Positions 1-6,208 of a DNA stretch of 14,756 bases are shown one piece after another. The DNA is from JBOHBN01 sp050698355 (GTDB lineage: Bacteria; Actinomycetota; Actinomycetes; Streptosporangiales; WHST01): positions 1-14,756 of the forward strand of contig JBOHBN010000001.1 of the NCBI GenBank assembly GCA_050698355.1, given 5' to 3'. Numbering within the stretch: the first letter of the stretch is position 1; every line of letters begins with the position of its first letter. The notes beneath the pieces were generated by a model that was not told the DNA's origin, made no database searches, and saw only the letters and a list, made by a program, of their open reading frames with translations. The translations under genes were made by a program, and so were the position numbers.

Positions 1-140
1 TCGTCTGAGGATGCGGGAGAACGAGCGCGTCACCCATACTCCGCACGGCGGCGGTAGCATCGCACCACCCGCCCGGGACGCTACCTGCGTCGCCGAGCGG
101 GCCACGGCAAGAGAAGCGACGCCGTGGGCCGGCGCGTGAT

Positions 141-166
141 CCGCGCCGCACCCCGTGGCGGCGCGG
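141..166. repeat. Perfect 9-bp inverted repeat (hairpin) in the leader of the dehydrogenase operon
   Basis: The arms CCGCGCCGC (141-149) and GCGGCGCGG (158-166) are exact reverse complements around an 8-base centre. The 3' arm ends about 37 bases before the ribosome binding site of the E1-alpha gene. No T-tract follows, so it is not a classic intrinsic terminator. It could be a leader structure, a terminator of an upstream gene outside the window, or a chance product of high GC. The rest of 1-215 shows no gene I can support. Confidence 0.4.
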
Positions 167-202
167 CCCGGTGTTGGTGATCCCGTACCGGCCCGAGACG
201 AC

Positions 203-208
203 GAGGAG
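203..208 (+). promoter_or_regulatory. Ribosome binding site GAGGAG that sets the E1-alpha start
   Basis: GAGGAG lies 7 bases before the GTG at 216. The longer reading from GTG 171 has no comparable purine run in front of it, so 216 is the better start. Confidence 0.7.
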
Positions 209-215
209 TGCTCGA

Positions 216-1319
216 GTGACCGTGGAGAACAGCCTGGCGGCCCAGCCCGCCCCGCAACCGTACGTCCAGTTGCTCAGCCCGGAGGGGGAGCGGCTCAGCC
301 CGGAGGGGTACGAGGACGCCCAGTTCACCGCCGAGGAGCTCCGCGGTTTCTACCGCGACATGATGCTGGTGCGGCGGATCGACACCGAGGGCACGGCGCT
401 CGCCCGGCAGGGCGAGCTCGCCATCTGGGCCTCGCTGCTCGGTCAGGAGGCCGCCCAGGTCGGCTCCGGCCGGGCCCTCGCCGCGAACGACTACGTCTTC
501 CCGACGTACCGCGAACACGGGGTTGCCTGGTGTCGCGGCATCGACCCGCTCCGGATGCTCGGGCTCTTCCGCGGCGTCGACCACGGCGACTGGGACCCCA
601 ATGAGTACAACTTCGCGCTTTACACGATCGTCATCGGCGCGCAGACCTTGCACGCGACCGGCTACGCGATGGGCATGCAGCGCGACGGCGCCGAGGACGC
701 CGTCGTGGCGTACTTCGGCGACGGGGCGTCCTCGCAGGGCGACGTGAGCGAGGCGATGATCTGGGCGGGCGTGTTCAACGCGCCGCTCGTGTTCTTCTGC
801 CAGAACAACCAGTGGGCGATCTCGGTACCGGTCGAACGGCAGAGCCGCGCACCCCTCCACCGGCGCGCCGAGGGTTTCGGGTTCCCGGGCGTCTTCGTGG
901 ACGGCAACGACGTGCTTGCCGTCCACGAGGTCACCAAGCGGGCGCTGCGCCGGGCGCGGGAGGGCAGCGGGCCGACCCTGATCGAGGCGCACACGTACCG
1001 GATGGGCGCGCACACCAACGAGGACCCGCGCCGCTACCGGATCGCCAGCGAGGTCGAGGAGTGGAAGCTCAAGGACCCGATCGAACGGTTGCGCGGGCAC
1101 CTCGCCCGTACTGGGCAGGCCGACCGGGCGTTCTTCGACGAGGTCGACGCCGCAGCCGACGACCTCGCCGCGAAGCTACGCAAGGGTTGCGTGGAGATGC
1201 CCGACCCGGGCCCGGACCGGCTCTTCGCCGGCATCTACGCCGAGGGCAACCCGGAGGTCGAGGCGCAACGCGAGGAGTACGCCGCGTACCTCGCCGGCTT
1301 CGAGGAGGCCGCCTCATGA
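216..1319 (+). CDS. bkdA: Branched-chain 2-oxoacid (or pyruvate) dehydrogenase E1 component, alpha subunit
   Basis: This is the 367-residue alpha subunit of the thiamine-diphosphate-dependent E1 enzyme. E1 decarboxylates a 2-oxoacid and passes the acyl group to the lipoyl arm of E2. The ThDP motif runs from GDG at residues 168-170 to NN at 197-198, with the characteristic GDVSEAMIWAGVF between. The later YRMGAHTNEDPRRYR segment matches the E1-alpha active-site loop region. GTG 216 is chosen because GAGGAG precedes it by 7 bases. The stop overlaps the next start as ATGA, indicating translational coupling. Actinobacterial sets of this E1-alpha/E1-beta/E2 form were often named pdhABC, but the Mycobacterium tuberculosis set was shown to act on branched-chain oxoacids, so bkd is favoured. 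Pyruvate as substrate cannot be excluded. The N-terminus carries a tandem seven-residue duplication (LSPEGER, LSPEGYE). Confidence 0.95.
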   Translation: MTVENSLAAQPAPQPYVQLLSPEGERLSPEGYEDAQFTAEELRGFYRDMMLVRRIDTEGTALARQGELAIWASLLGQEAAQVGSGRALAANDYVFPTYREHGVAWCRGIDPLRMLGLFRGVDHGDWDPNEYNFALYTIVIGAQTLHATGYAMGMQRDGAEDAVVAYFGDGASSQGDVSEAMIWAGVFNAPLVFFCQNNQWAISVPVERQSRAPLHRRAEGFGFPGVFVDGNDVLAVHEVTKRALRRAREGSGPTLIEAHTYRMGAHTNEDPRRYRIASEVEEWKLKDPIERLRGHLARTGQADRAFFDEVDAAADDLAAKLRKGCVEMPDPGPDRLFAGIYAEGNPEVEAQREEYAAYLAGFEEAAS

Positions 1320-2290
1320 CTGCCGTAACGATTGCCAAGGCCCTCACCATGGGGTTGCGCAAGGCCCTGGAGAATGACCCCAAGGTCCTCATCATGGGCG
1401 AGGACGTCGGGCTGCAGGGCGGCGTCTTCCGCATCACCGAAGGCCTGCAGAAGGACTTCGGTGAGGGCCGCGTCTTCGATACCCCGCTCGCCGAGTCAGG
1501 CATCATCGGCACCGCCGTCGGGCTCGCCATGCGCGGGTACCGGCCGATCTGCGAGATCCAGTTCGACGGGTTCGTCTTCCCGGGCTTCGACCAGATCGTC
1601 AACCAGGTCGCCAAGCTGCACTACAGGTCCCATGGCCGCACGCCGGTGCCGATGGTCATCCGTATCCCGTTCGGTGGCGGCATCGGTGCCGTTGAGCACC
1701 ACAGCGAGTCGCCGGAGGCGTACTTCGTGCACACCGCCGGGCTCAAGGTCGTCGCGTGCGCCAACCCCGCCGACGCGTACTGGATGATCCAGCAGTCGGT
1801 GAGCTGCGACGACCCGGTCGTTTTCTTCGAGCCGAAGCGCCGCTACTACGAGAAGGCCGAGCTGGACGAGGGGGCCACGCCGGCCCCGCTGCACGCGAGC
1901 CGGGTCGTGCGATCCGGGGCCGACTGCACGCTCGCCTGCTGGGGACCGATGGTGCGCACCGCGATCGACGCGGCGAAGGCGGCGAGCGAGGACGGCCGAG
2001 AGCTGGAGGTCATCGACCTGCGCTCGCTGTCGCCGATGGACCTCGACCCGGTGTACGAGTCTGTGCGGCGTACGGGCCGCCTTGTGGTGGTGAACGAGTC
2101 GCCGCGCGCCGCGGGCGTGGCGGCGGAGATCTCCTCGCGGGTCACCGAGCAGTGCTTCTACCACCTGGAGGCACCCGTGCTCCGGGTCACCGGCTTCGAC
2201 GTGCCTTACCCGCCGGCGCGGCTGGAGGAGCACTTCCTTCCCGACCTGGACCGGGTCCTCGACGCCGTCGACCGCTCGCTCGCGTACTGA
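1316..2290 (+). CDS. bkdB: Branched-chain 2-oxoacid (or pyruvate) dehydrogenase E1 component, beta subunit
   Basis: This is the 324-residue beta subunit that completes the alpha2beta2 E1 heterotetramer. Family features visible are MGEDVG near the N-terminus (Glu29), DTPLAESGIIGTAVGLA, and GAVEHHSESPEAYF with the His pair at 128-129. The C-terminal transketolase-type domain includes LEVIDLRSLSPMDLD and ends with a DVPYPPARLEEHFLPD segment. The ATG at 1316 overlaps the E1-alpha stop by four bases and is preceded by GAGGAGG at 1302-1308, inside the upstream gene. The next gene starts 12 bases after the stop. Length and motifs are normal for the family. As with the alpha subunit, the substrate (branched-chain oxoacids or pyruvate) is inferred, not shown. 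Confidence 0.95.
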   Translation: MTAVTIAKALTMGLRKALENDPKVLIMGEDVGLQGGVFRITEGLQKDFGEGRVFDTPLAESGIIGTAVGLAMRGYRPICEIQFDGFVFPGFDQIVNQVAKLHYRSHGRTPVPMVIRIPFGGGIGAVEHHSESPEAYFVHTAGLKVVACANPADAYWMIQQSVSCDDPVVFFEPKRRYYEKAELDEGATPAPLHASRVVRSGADCTLACWGPMVRTAIDAAKAASEDGRELEVIDLRSLSPMDLDPVYESVRRTGRLVVVNESPRAAGVAAEISSRVTEQCFYHLEAPVLRVTGFDVPYPPARLEEHFLPDLDRVLDAVDRSLAY

Positions 2291-2302
2291 CAGGAGGCCT
2301 TC

Positions 2303-3676
2303 GTGGCGCTGAGGCAGTTCAACCTCCCGGACCTGGGCGAGGGCCTCGTCGAGGGTGAGGTCGTGAAGTGGCTGGTCCAGCCGGGCGACGAGATCACCGT
2401 CAACCAGGACCTTGCCGAGATCGAGACGGCGAAGGCGGCCGTCGAGCTGCCCTCGCCGTGGGCGGGCACCGTACGGGAGCTGCACGCCGAGGAGGGCAGC
2501 ACCATAGACGTCGGGTCGCCGCTCGTCACCGTCGATGTCGCCGGGGCTGCGGGCGAGCAGGCGGCCGAGGACGGCGCGGGGGCCGCGGAGGCCGAGAGCG
2601 AGTCCACCAGCGTGCTCGTCGGGTACGGGTCGAAGGCCGCCTCAGGCAGGCGGCGGCCGCGCAAGCGCGGCCAGGCCGCGCCGCAGCCGGCGGAGGCAGC
2701 CGAGCCGGCTGAGGCCGAACCCGAGGAGCCCGCCCGGCCCGAGCCGGAGGAGCCCCAGCCCGCCAGCCAGGTCACGGTGCTCGCCAAGCCGCCGGTGCGC
2801 AAGCTCGCCAAGGACCTCGGCGTCGACCTGCGTACGGTCACCGGCACCGGCCCGCAGGGAACGATCAGCCGCGACGACGTCCGCGCCCAGGCGAACGGCG
2901 CCGCCGCACCCAGCCGGCTACCGGAGGCCGTGCCGGCGAGCGGTGGGGTTCCCCAGCTGTCCTTCGGGGCCGATGGCACGGCGCGCATCCCCGTCAAGGG
3001 CGTCCGCAAGCACATCGCGTCCGCGATGGTGCAGAGCGCGTTCTCCGCCCCGCACGTGACCGAGTTCGTCACTGTCGACGCCACCGCGACGATGGACCTG
3101 GTGCGTCGTCTGAAGCAGCTCCCGGAGTTCGCCGAGGTGAGGGTCAGCCCGCTGCTCGTGGTGGCGCGGGCATTGTTGCTCGCCGTACGCCGCAACCCGA
3201 TCGTCAACTCCGCGTGGGACGAGCAGGCGCAGGAGATCGTCGTACGGGGCTACGTCAACCTCGGCATCGCCGCGGCCACGCCCCGCGGGCTCGTCGTGCC
3301 GAACGTGCGCGACGCCGACCAGCTCTCCCTGGCCGACCTGGCGTGTGCGGTGCAGGACCTCACCGACACCGCGCGGGCCGGCAAGACCGCGCCGTCGGCG
3401 ATGCAGGGCGGCACGATCACGATCACGAACGTCGGCGTCTTCGGCGTCGACACCGGGACACCCATCCTCAACCCGGGCGAGGCGGCGATCCTCGCGTCCG
3501 GTGCGATCCGGGAGCAGCCGTGGGTTCACGATGGCGCGGTCGTGCCGCGCATGGTGACGACCCTGGGCCTGTCCTTCGACCACCGCATCGTGGACGGCGA
3601 GCAGGGTTCCCGCTTCCTGCGCGACATCGCCGACTTCGTCGAGGAGCCCCAGACCCGGCTCTTCGCCTGGACCTGA
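2303..3676 (+). CDS. bkdC: Dihydrolipoamide acyltransferase, E2 component of the 2-oxoacid dehydrogenase complex
   Basis: E2 forms the core of the complex and transfers the acyl group from its lipoyl arm to coenzyme A. The 457 residues show, in order: one lipoyl domain (about 1-80) with the lipoylated Lys44 in ETAKA; an Ala/Pro/Glu-rich linker (about 85-156) with a basic patch GRRRPRKRG; a peripheral-subunit-binding domain (about 160-198, VRKLAKDLGVDLRTVTGTG); and the catalytic domain (about 228-457) with the active-site motif DHRIVDG, His427 and Asp431. GTG 2303 is preceded by AGGAGG at 2292-2297. It is third in the operon. No dihydrolipoamide dehydrogenase (E3) follows, so E3 must be encoded elsewhere, as is common in actinobacteria. 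Confidence 0.95.
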   Translation: MALRQFNLPDLGEGLVEGEVVKWLVQPGDEITVNQDLAEIETAKAAVELPSPWAGTVRELHAEEGSTIDVGSPLVTVDVAGAAGEQAAEDGAGAAEAESESTSVLVGYGSKAASGRRRPRKRGQAAPQPAEAAEPAEAEPEEPARPEPEEPQPASQVTVLAKPPVRKLAKDLGVDLRTVTGTGPQGTISRDDVRAQANGAAAPSRLPEAVPASGGVPQLSFGADGTARIPVKGVRKHIASAMVQSAFSAPHVTEFVTVDATATMDLVRRLKQLPEFAEVRVSPLLVVARALLLAVRRNPIVNSAWDEQAQEIVVRGYVNLGIAAATPRGLVVPNVRDADQLSLADLACAVQDLTDTARAGKTAPSAMQGGTITITNVGVFGVDTGTPILNPGEAAILASGAIREQPWVHDGAVVPRMVTTLGLSFDHRIVDGEQGSRFLRDIADFVEEPQTRLFAWT

Positions 3677-3683
3677 GTACGTA

Positions 3684-3706
3684 GACCCGCCCGGAGACCC
3701 GGGGTC
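3684..3706 (+). terminator. Possible terminator-like hairpin after the E2 gene
   Basis: GACCC (3684-3688) can pair with GGGTC (3702-3706), and an alternative CCCGG/CCGGG pairing lies inside it. It begins 8 bases after the E2 stop. There is no T-run, so any termination would be of the GC-hairpin type seen in actinobacteria. Weak support. Confidence 0.25.
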
Positions 3707-3762
3707 GGTGGCGTCCGAAACGTTCAAGACGCAAACGCTGGTACTGGCCCAGCGTCGTGGCC

Positions 3763-4119
3763 ATGAAACCGCAACCCGCCGTTATCGAACTCGTGGTATC
3801 CAACATGCCCGCCAGCCTTGCCTTCTATCGCCGGTTGGGCGTGGACGTCCCCGCCGACGCGGACGACCAGCCGCACGTCGATGCCGATCTCGGTGGAATC
3901 AGGATCGCCTGGGACACCGAGGAGACCATCCGGTCGTTCGACCGGGCCTGGTCCCCGCCCAGCGGCGGTCATCGGGTCGCTCTCGCCTTCGCCCTCACGG
4001 CGGCCGGCTACGAGGGACACCTCGAACCGTGGGACGCCCCCTGGGGTATGCGCCACGCCGTCGTACACGACCCCGACGGCACCACGGTCGACCTGTTCGC
4101 CCCGCTGCCGGCCTCCTAG
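3763..4119 (+). CDS. VOC-fold (glyoxalase/bleomycin-resistance/dioxygenase superfamily) protein with an apparent internal deletion
   Basis: This 118-residue protein has the two-module VOC layout. The first module is VIELVVSNMPASLAFYRRLG; the second ends in EPWDAPWGMRHAVVHDPDG followed by TTVDLFAPL, a hallmark of a VOC subgroup often called glyoxalase-like. Between strand HRVALAF (about residues 70-76) and AAGYEGHLEPWD, family members normally have about 15-18 more residues forming the helix of the second module. Here that helix is missing, in frame. ATG 3763 fits the family start; GTG 3757 is also possible, and neither has a clear ribosome binding site. Its TAG overlaps the TAG of the convergent AraC-type gene within CTAG. 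VOC and AraC-type genes of these kinds often occur as neighbours. The substrate is unknown and the protein may be damaged. Confidence 0.8.
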   Translation: MKPQPAVIELVVSNMPASLAFYRRLGVDVPADADDQPHVDADLGGIRIAWDTEETIRSFDRAWSPPSGGHRVALAFALTAAGYEGHLEPWDAPWGMRHAVVHDPDGTTVDLFAPLPAS

Positions 4120-4718
4120 CCCGTCAGCAGGGTCGTGGGAGTCGTGCCCACCAGCGCGCGCACCTCCCGGCTTAGGTGGGTCTGGTCGGCGTAGCCGCAC
4201 TCGGCGGCGACCAGGGCGAGCGGCGCGCCCGTCCGCGCCTGGTCGAGTGCGCGGCCGAGGCGCAGCACCCGCGCAAGCCGTCGTGGGCCGTAGCCGAACA
4301 GAGGCAGGCATCGTCGGTACAGCTGGCGTGCGCTGAGACCGAGCTCGCTCGCCATCACCGCTACGGCCGTGCCGGTTCGCGCCATCCGGAACACGACCGG
4401 TCCCAGGACGTCGACCTGCCGGGAGGTGAACCGCTCGGCTGCCCATGCCTCCAGCGCCGACGATGGGTCGGCCGCCACTCGGTCGGCGAGCGCTCGGACC
4501 TCGGCAGCGGACCACAGCTCGTCGAGGTCGGGTGTGCGGTCCCGCAGCTCATCGGCTGGAACGCCGAGCAGCGCGGGACCCGTCCCGCCCGAGAAGCGCA
4601 GCGCGGTATACGAGGCGCCGCCCGGACTCTCGTGCCAGCGAGCCGTGCTGTCAGGGCACGACGACAGCGCGAGCAGCCAGCGAGCCGGCAGTACGGATAC
4701 GGTGGGCGGGTGCCGCAC
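4116..4718 (-). CDS. AraC-family transcriptional regulator, apparently N-terminally truncated
   Basis: About 200 residues if it starts at GTG 4718. The C-terminal half carries the two AraC helix-turn-helix units: VAVMASELGLSARQLYRRCLPLFGYGP, then LALVAAECGYADQTHLSREVRALVGTTP. The N-terminal part (YTALRFSGGTGPALLGVPADELRD) matches the sensor domain of a class of actinobacterial AraC regulators. Those normally begin some 35-45 residues earlier and contain an LPDGC motif followed by a short strand. Here LPA runs straight into RWLLALSS. The frame stays open further upstream, but that part is antisense to the HAD gene and not protein-like. The only plausible in-frame start is GTG 4718, which overlaps the divergent HAD start (4710) by nine bases. 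It may regulate the convergent VOC gene, or it may be a decaying remnant. The HTH identification is firm; its function is uncertain. Confidence 0.75.
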   Translation of the reverse strand: MRHPPTVSVLPARWLLALSSCPDSTARWHESPGGASYTALRFSGGTGPALLGVPADELRDRTPDLDELWSAAEVRALADRVAADPSSALEAWAAERFTSRQVDVLGPVVFRMARTGTAVAVMASELGLSARQLYRRCLPLFGYGPRRLARVLRLGRALDQARTGAPLALVAAECGYADQTHLSREVRALVGTTPTTLLTG

Positions 4719-5498
4719 CGCCTGCCGCGTCTCGTCGCTACGGACATCGACGGCACCCTGCTCCGGTCGGACGGGACGCTGTCCGACCGTACGCTCGCCG
4801 CACTGTCGGTCGCTGAGCTTGCCGGCGCCGAGGTCGTCCTCGTCACCGGGCGCCCGCCGAGGTGGCTCGGCGACGTCACGAGCCGTACGGGCCAGCGTGG
4901 CCTCGCAGTGTGCTCCAACGGTGCGCTGCTCGTCGACATGCAAGCGGAGAGCTTCCTGCGCTCCCAGCTGCTGGAGCCGGTACGGACGGCAAAGCTGGTG
5001 TCGGCGGTCCGCGGGGCCGTGCCCGAGGTGGCGTTCGCAGCCGAGTTCGGCTGGTGGTTCGCGGCCGAACCGGAGTACGAGGCAAGGGACCCGCACTGCG
5101 TGGTCGATGCCGACGAGGTCGCGGCCAGGCCGGCGGCGAAGCTGATCGCCAAGCACCCGAGCATGGACGTCGACGAGCTGCTGGGCACCGTCGGCGAGGC
5201 GGTGGGTGACCTGGGTACGTGCACCCACTCCAGCATCACGTCTCGGATGGTGGAGATCAGCGCGCCGGGGGTCACAAAGGCCACCATGCTGGCCGCCCTG
5301 TGTCACGACCGCGGCATCGACCCGGCCGACGTGGTCGCGTTCGGCGACATGCCCAACGACCTCGCCATGCTCGCGTGGTCCGGGCAGCCGTACGCGGTCG
5401 GCAACGCGCACCCGGACGTACTCGCTGCCGTCGTCGACCACGCGCCGAGCAACGACGAGGATGGCGTCGCCGCGACGCTGACCGCCCTCTTCGCCTGA
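4710..5498 (+). CDS. Cof-type HAD-superfamily phosphatase
   Basis: This is a 262-residue cytoplasmic HAD hydrolase of the Cof/IIB type. These enzymes dephosphorylate sugar phosphates, nucleotides or cofactor intermediates using Mg2+. All four motifs are present: motif I DIDGT with nucleophile Asp12 and Asp14; motif II VTGRPP with Thr46; motif III Lys190 in GVTKATML; and motif IV GDMPND with Asp213 and Asp217. The large IIB cap lies between motifs II and III. GTG 4710 gives the usual short lead-in to motif I. The frame is open further upstream, but that stretch is the antisense of the AraC gene. It ends 7 bases before the convergent bpa stop. The enzyme appears intact; its substrate cannot be read from sequence. 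Confidence 0.92.
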   Translation: MPHRLPRLVATDIDGTLLRSDGTLSDRTLAALSVAELAGAEVVLVTGRPPRWLGDVTSRTGQRGLAVCSNGALLVDMQAESFLRSQLLEPVRTAKLVSAVRGAVPEVAFAAEFGWWFAAEPEYEARDPHCVVDADEVAARPAAKLIAKHPSMDVDELLGTVGEAVGDLGTCTHSSITSRMVEISAPGVTKATMLAALCHDRGIDPADVVAFGDMPNDLAMLAWSGQPYAVGNAHPDVLAAVVDHAPSNDEDGVAATLTALFA

Positions 5499-5505
5499 CC
5501 GTCCT

Positions 5506-6096
5506 CTACAGGTACGGGCCCGAGTGCGGGTGCGGCTGCGGCGACTCCTGCTGCGGCGCGCCCTGCGCGCCCTGCGCGCCCGGCGGTAGCGCCCTGCGCA
5601 TCTGCTCCAGCTGCCCCCGCGCGGCCATCTGCTGGGCGAACAGTGCGGTCTGGATGCCGTGGAACAACCCCTCGAGCCAGCCGACGAGCTGCGCTTGGGC
5701 GATGCGCAGCTCGGCGTCGCTCGGCACCTCTTCGCTCGTGAACGGAAGGCTCAGCCGGTCGAGCTCCTGCACCAGATCGGTGGACAGGCCGTCTTCCAGC
5801 TCCTTGATCGACGACCGGTGAATCTCGCGCAGCCGGGCGCGGCTCTTGTCGTCCAGCGGTGCGGCGCGTACCTCCTCAAGCAGCTGCCGGATCATGTTGC
5901 CGATCCGCATGACCTTCGCCGGCTGCTGGATCATGTCGGCCGGGGATTCGCTGCCACCCTCCTCGCCGTCCTGCGGGCCGCCCTGTATGGCCATGCTGGC
6001 CGGGCCTACGACCATGACCTGCTGCGGGGAGTCCTCCGACTCACCATCCTCCCCTTGCTGCTGGGCCGCCAGGTACGGGTTGCCGAACCCTGTCAT
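5506..6096 (-). CDS. bpa: Bacterial proteasome activator Bpa/PafE
   Basis: This 196-residue protein is recognised as Bpa (PafE, Rv3780 family), the ring-forming, ATP-independent activator that opens the actinobacterial 20S proteasome and feeds it unfolded proteins. The helical core runs from about residue 54 to 170, including SRARLREIHRSSIKELEDGLSTDLVQELDRLSLPF and AELRIAQAQLVGWLEGLFHG. Acidic and Gln-rich flexible ends flank it. The C-terminal tail must dock into proteasome pockets. It normally ends GQYL; here the last four residues are GPYL (codons GGC CCG TAC CTG). The tail also has a GAQGAQ repeat. ATG 6096 has GGAG five bases upstream. No proteasome genes lie in the window. It is convergent with the HAD gene, 7 bases apart. 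Confidence 0.93.
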   Translation of the reverse strand: MTGFGNPYLAAQQQGEDGESEDSPQQVMVVGPASMAIQGGPQDGEEGGSESPADMIQQPAKVMRIGNMIRQLLEEVRAAPLDDKSRARLREIHRSSIKELEDGLSTDLVQELDRLSLPFTSEEVPSDAELRIAQAQLVGWLEGLFHGIQTALFAQQMAARGQLEQMRRALPPGAQGAQGAPQQESPQPHPHSGPYL

Positions 6097-6157
6097 TCGC
6101 GCTCCACATCGGTCGCTGCCTGCCTCACTCGCCTACCCACCCATCCTGCCTTACAAC

Positions 6158-6173
6158 GCCCCGCCACCGGGGC
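6158..6173. repeat. Short GC hairpin between bpa and the membrane-protein gene
   Basis: GCCCCG (6158-6163) and CGGGGC (6168-6173) pair around a four-base loop. It sits in the shared upstream region of two divergent genes. No T-run follows on either strand. It may be part of the bpa leader or upstream control region. Confidence 0.3.
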
Positions 6174-6193
6174 CGCATCCACAGGCCGGCCGG

Positions 6194-6199
6194 TAGGCT
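6194..6199 (+). promoter_or_regulatory. Candidate -10 box TAGGCT for a leaderless membrane-protein transcript
   Basis: TAGGCT fits the actinobacterial TANNNT -10 pattern and ends nine bases before ATG 6209. Transcription would then start at or next to the ATG. No ribosome binding site is visible, which agrees with leaderless initiation. There is no good -35 match. Confidence 0.35.
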
Positions 6200-6208
6200 C
6201 CCCCTGCG

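Noticed and set aside
1..37. Possible divergent gene start on the minus strand (ATG at 37)
   Set aside because: Only 12 codons are in the window, codon use is not convincingly biased, and GGAG is too close to the ATG to be a good ribosome binding site.
81..1100. Long minus-strand open frame opposite the E1-alpha gene
   Set aside because: High-GC DNA produces long antisense frames. The plus-strand gene has clear family motifs and this frame has none.
1496..2485. Long minus-strand open frame opposite the E1-beta and E2 genes
   Set aside because: It is an antisense shadow with Arg/His/Val-rich content and no motif.
4176..4709. Upstream extension of the HAD reading frame
   Set aside because: The extra 178 codons are antisense to the AraC regulator, and the HAD family starts about ten residues before the DxDGT motif.
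4719..5441. Upstream extension of the AraC reading frame
   Set aside because: It is antisense to the HAD gene, rich in Arg and His, and unlike any AraC sensor domain.
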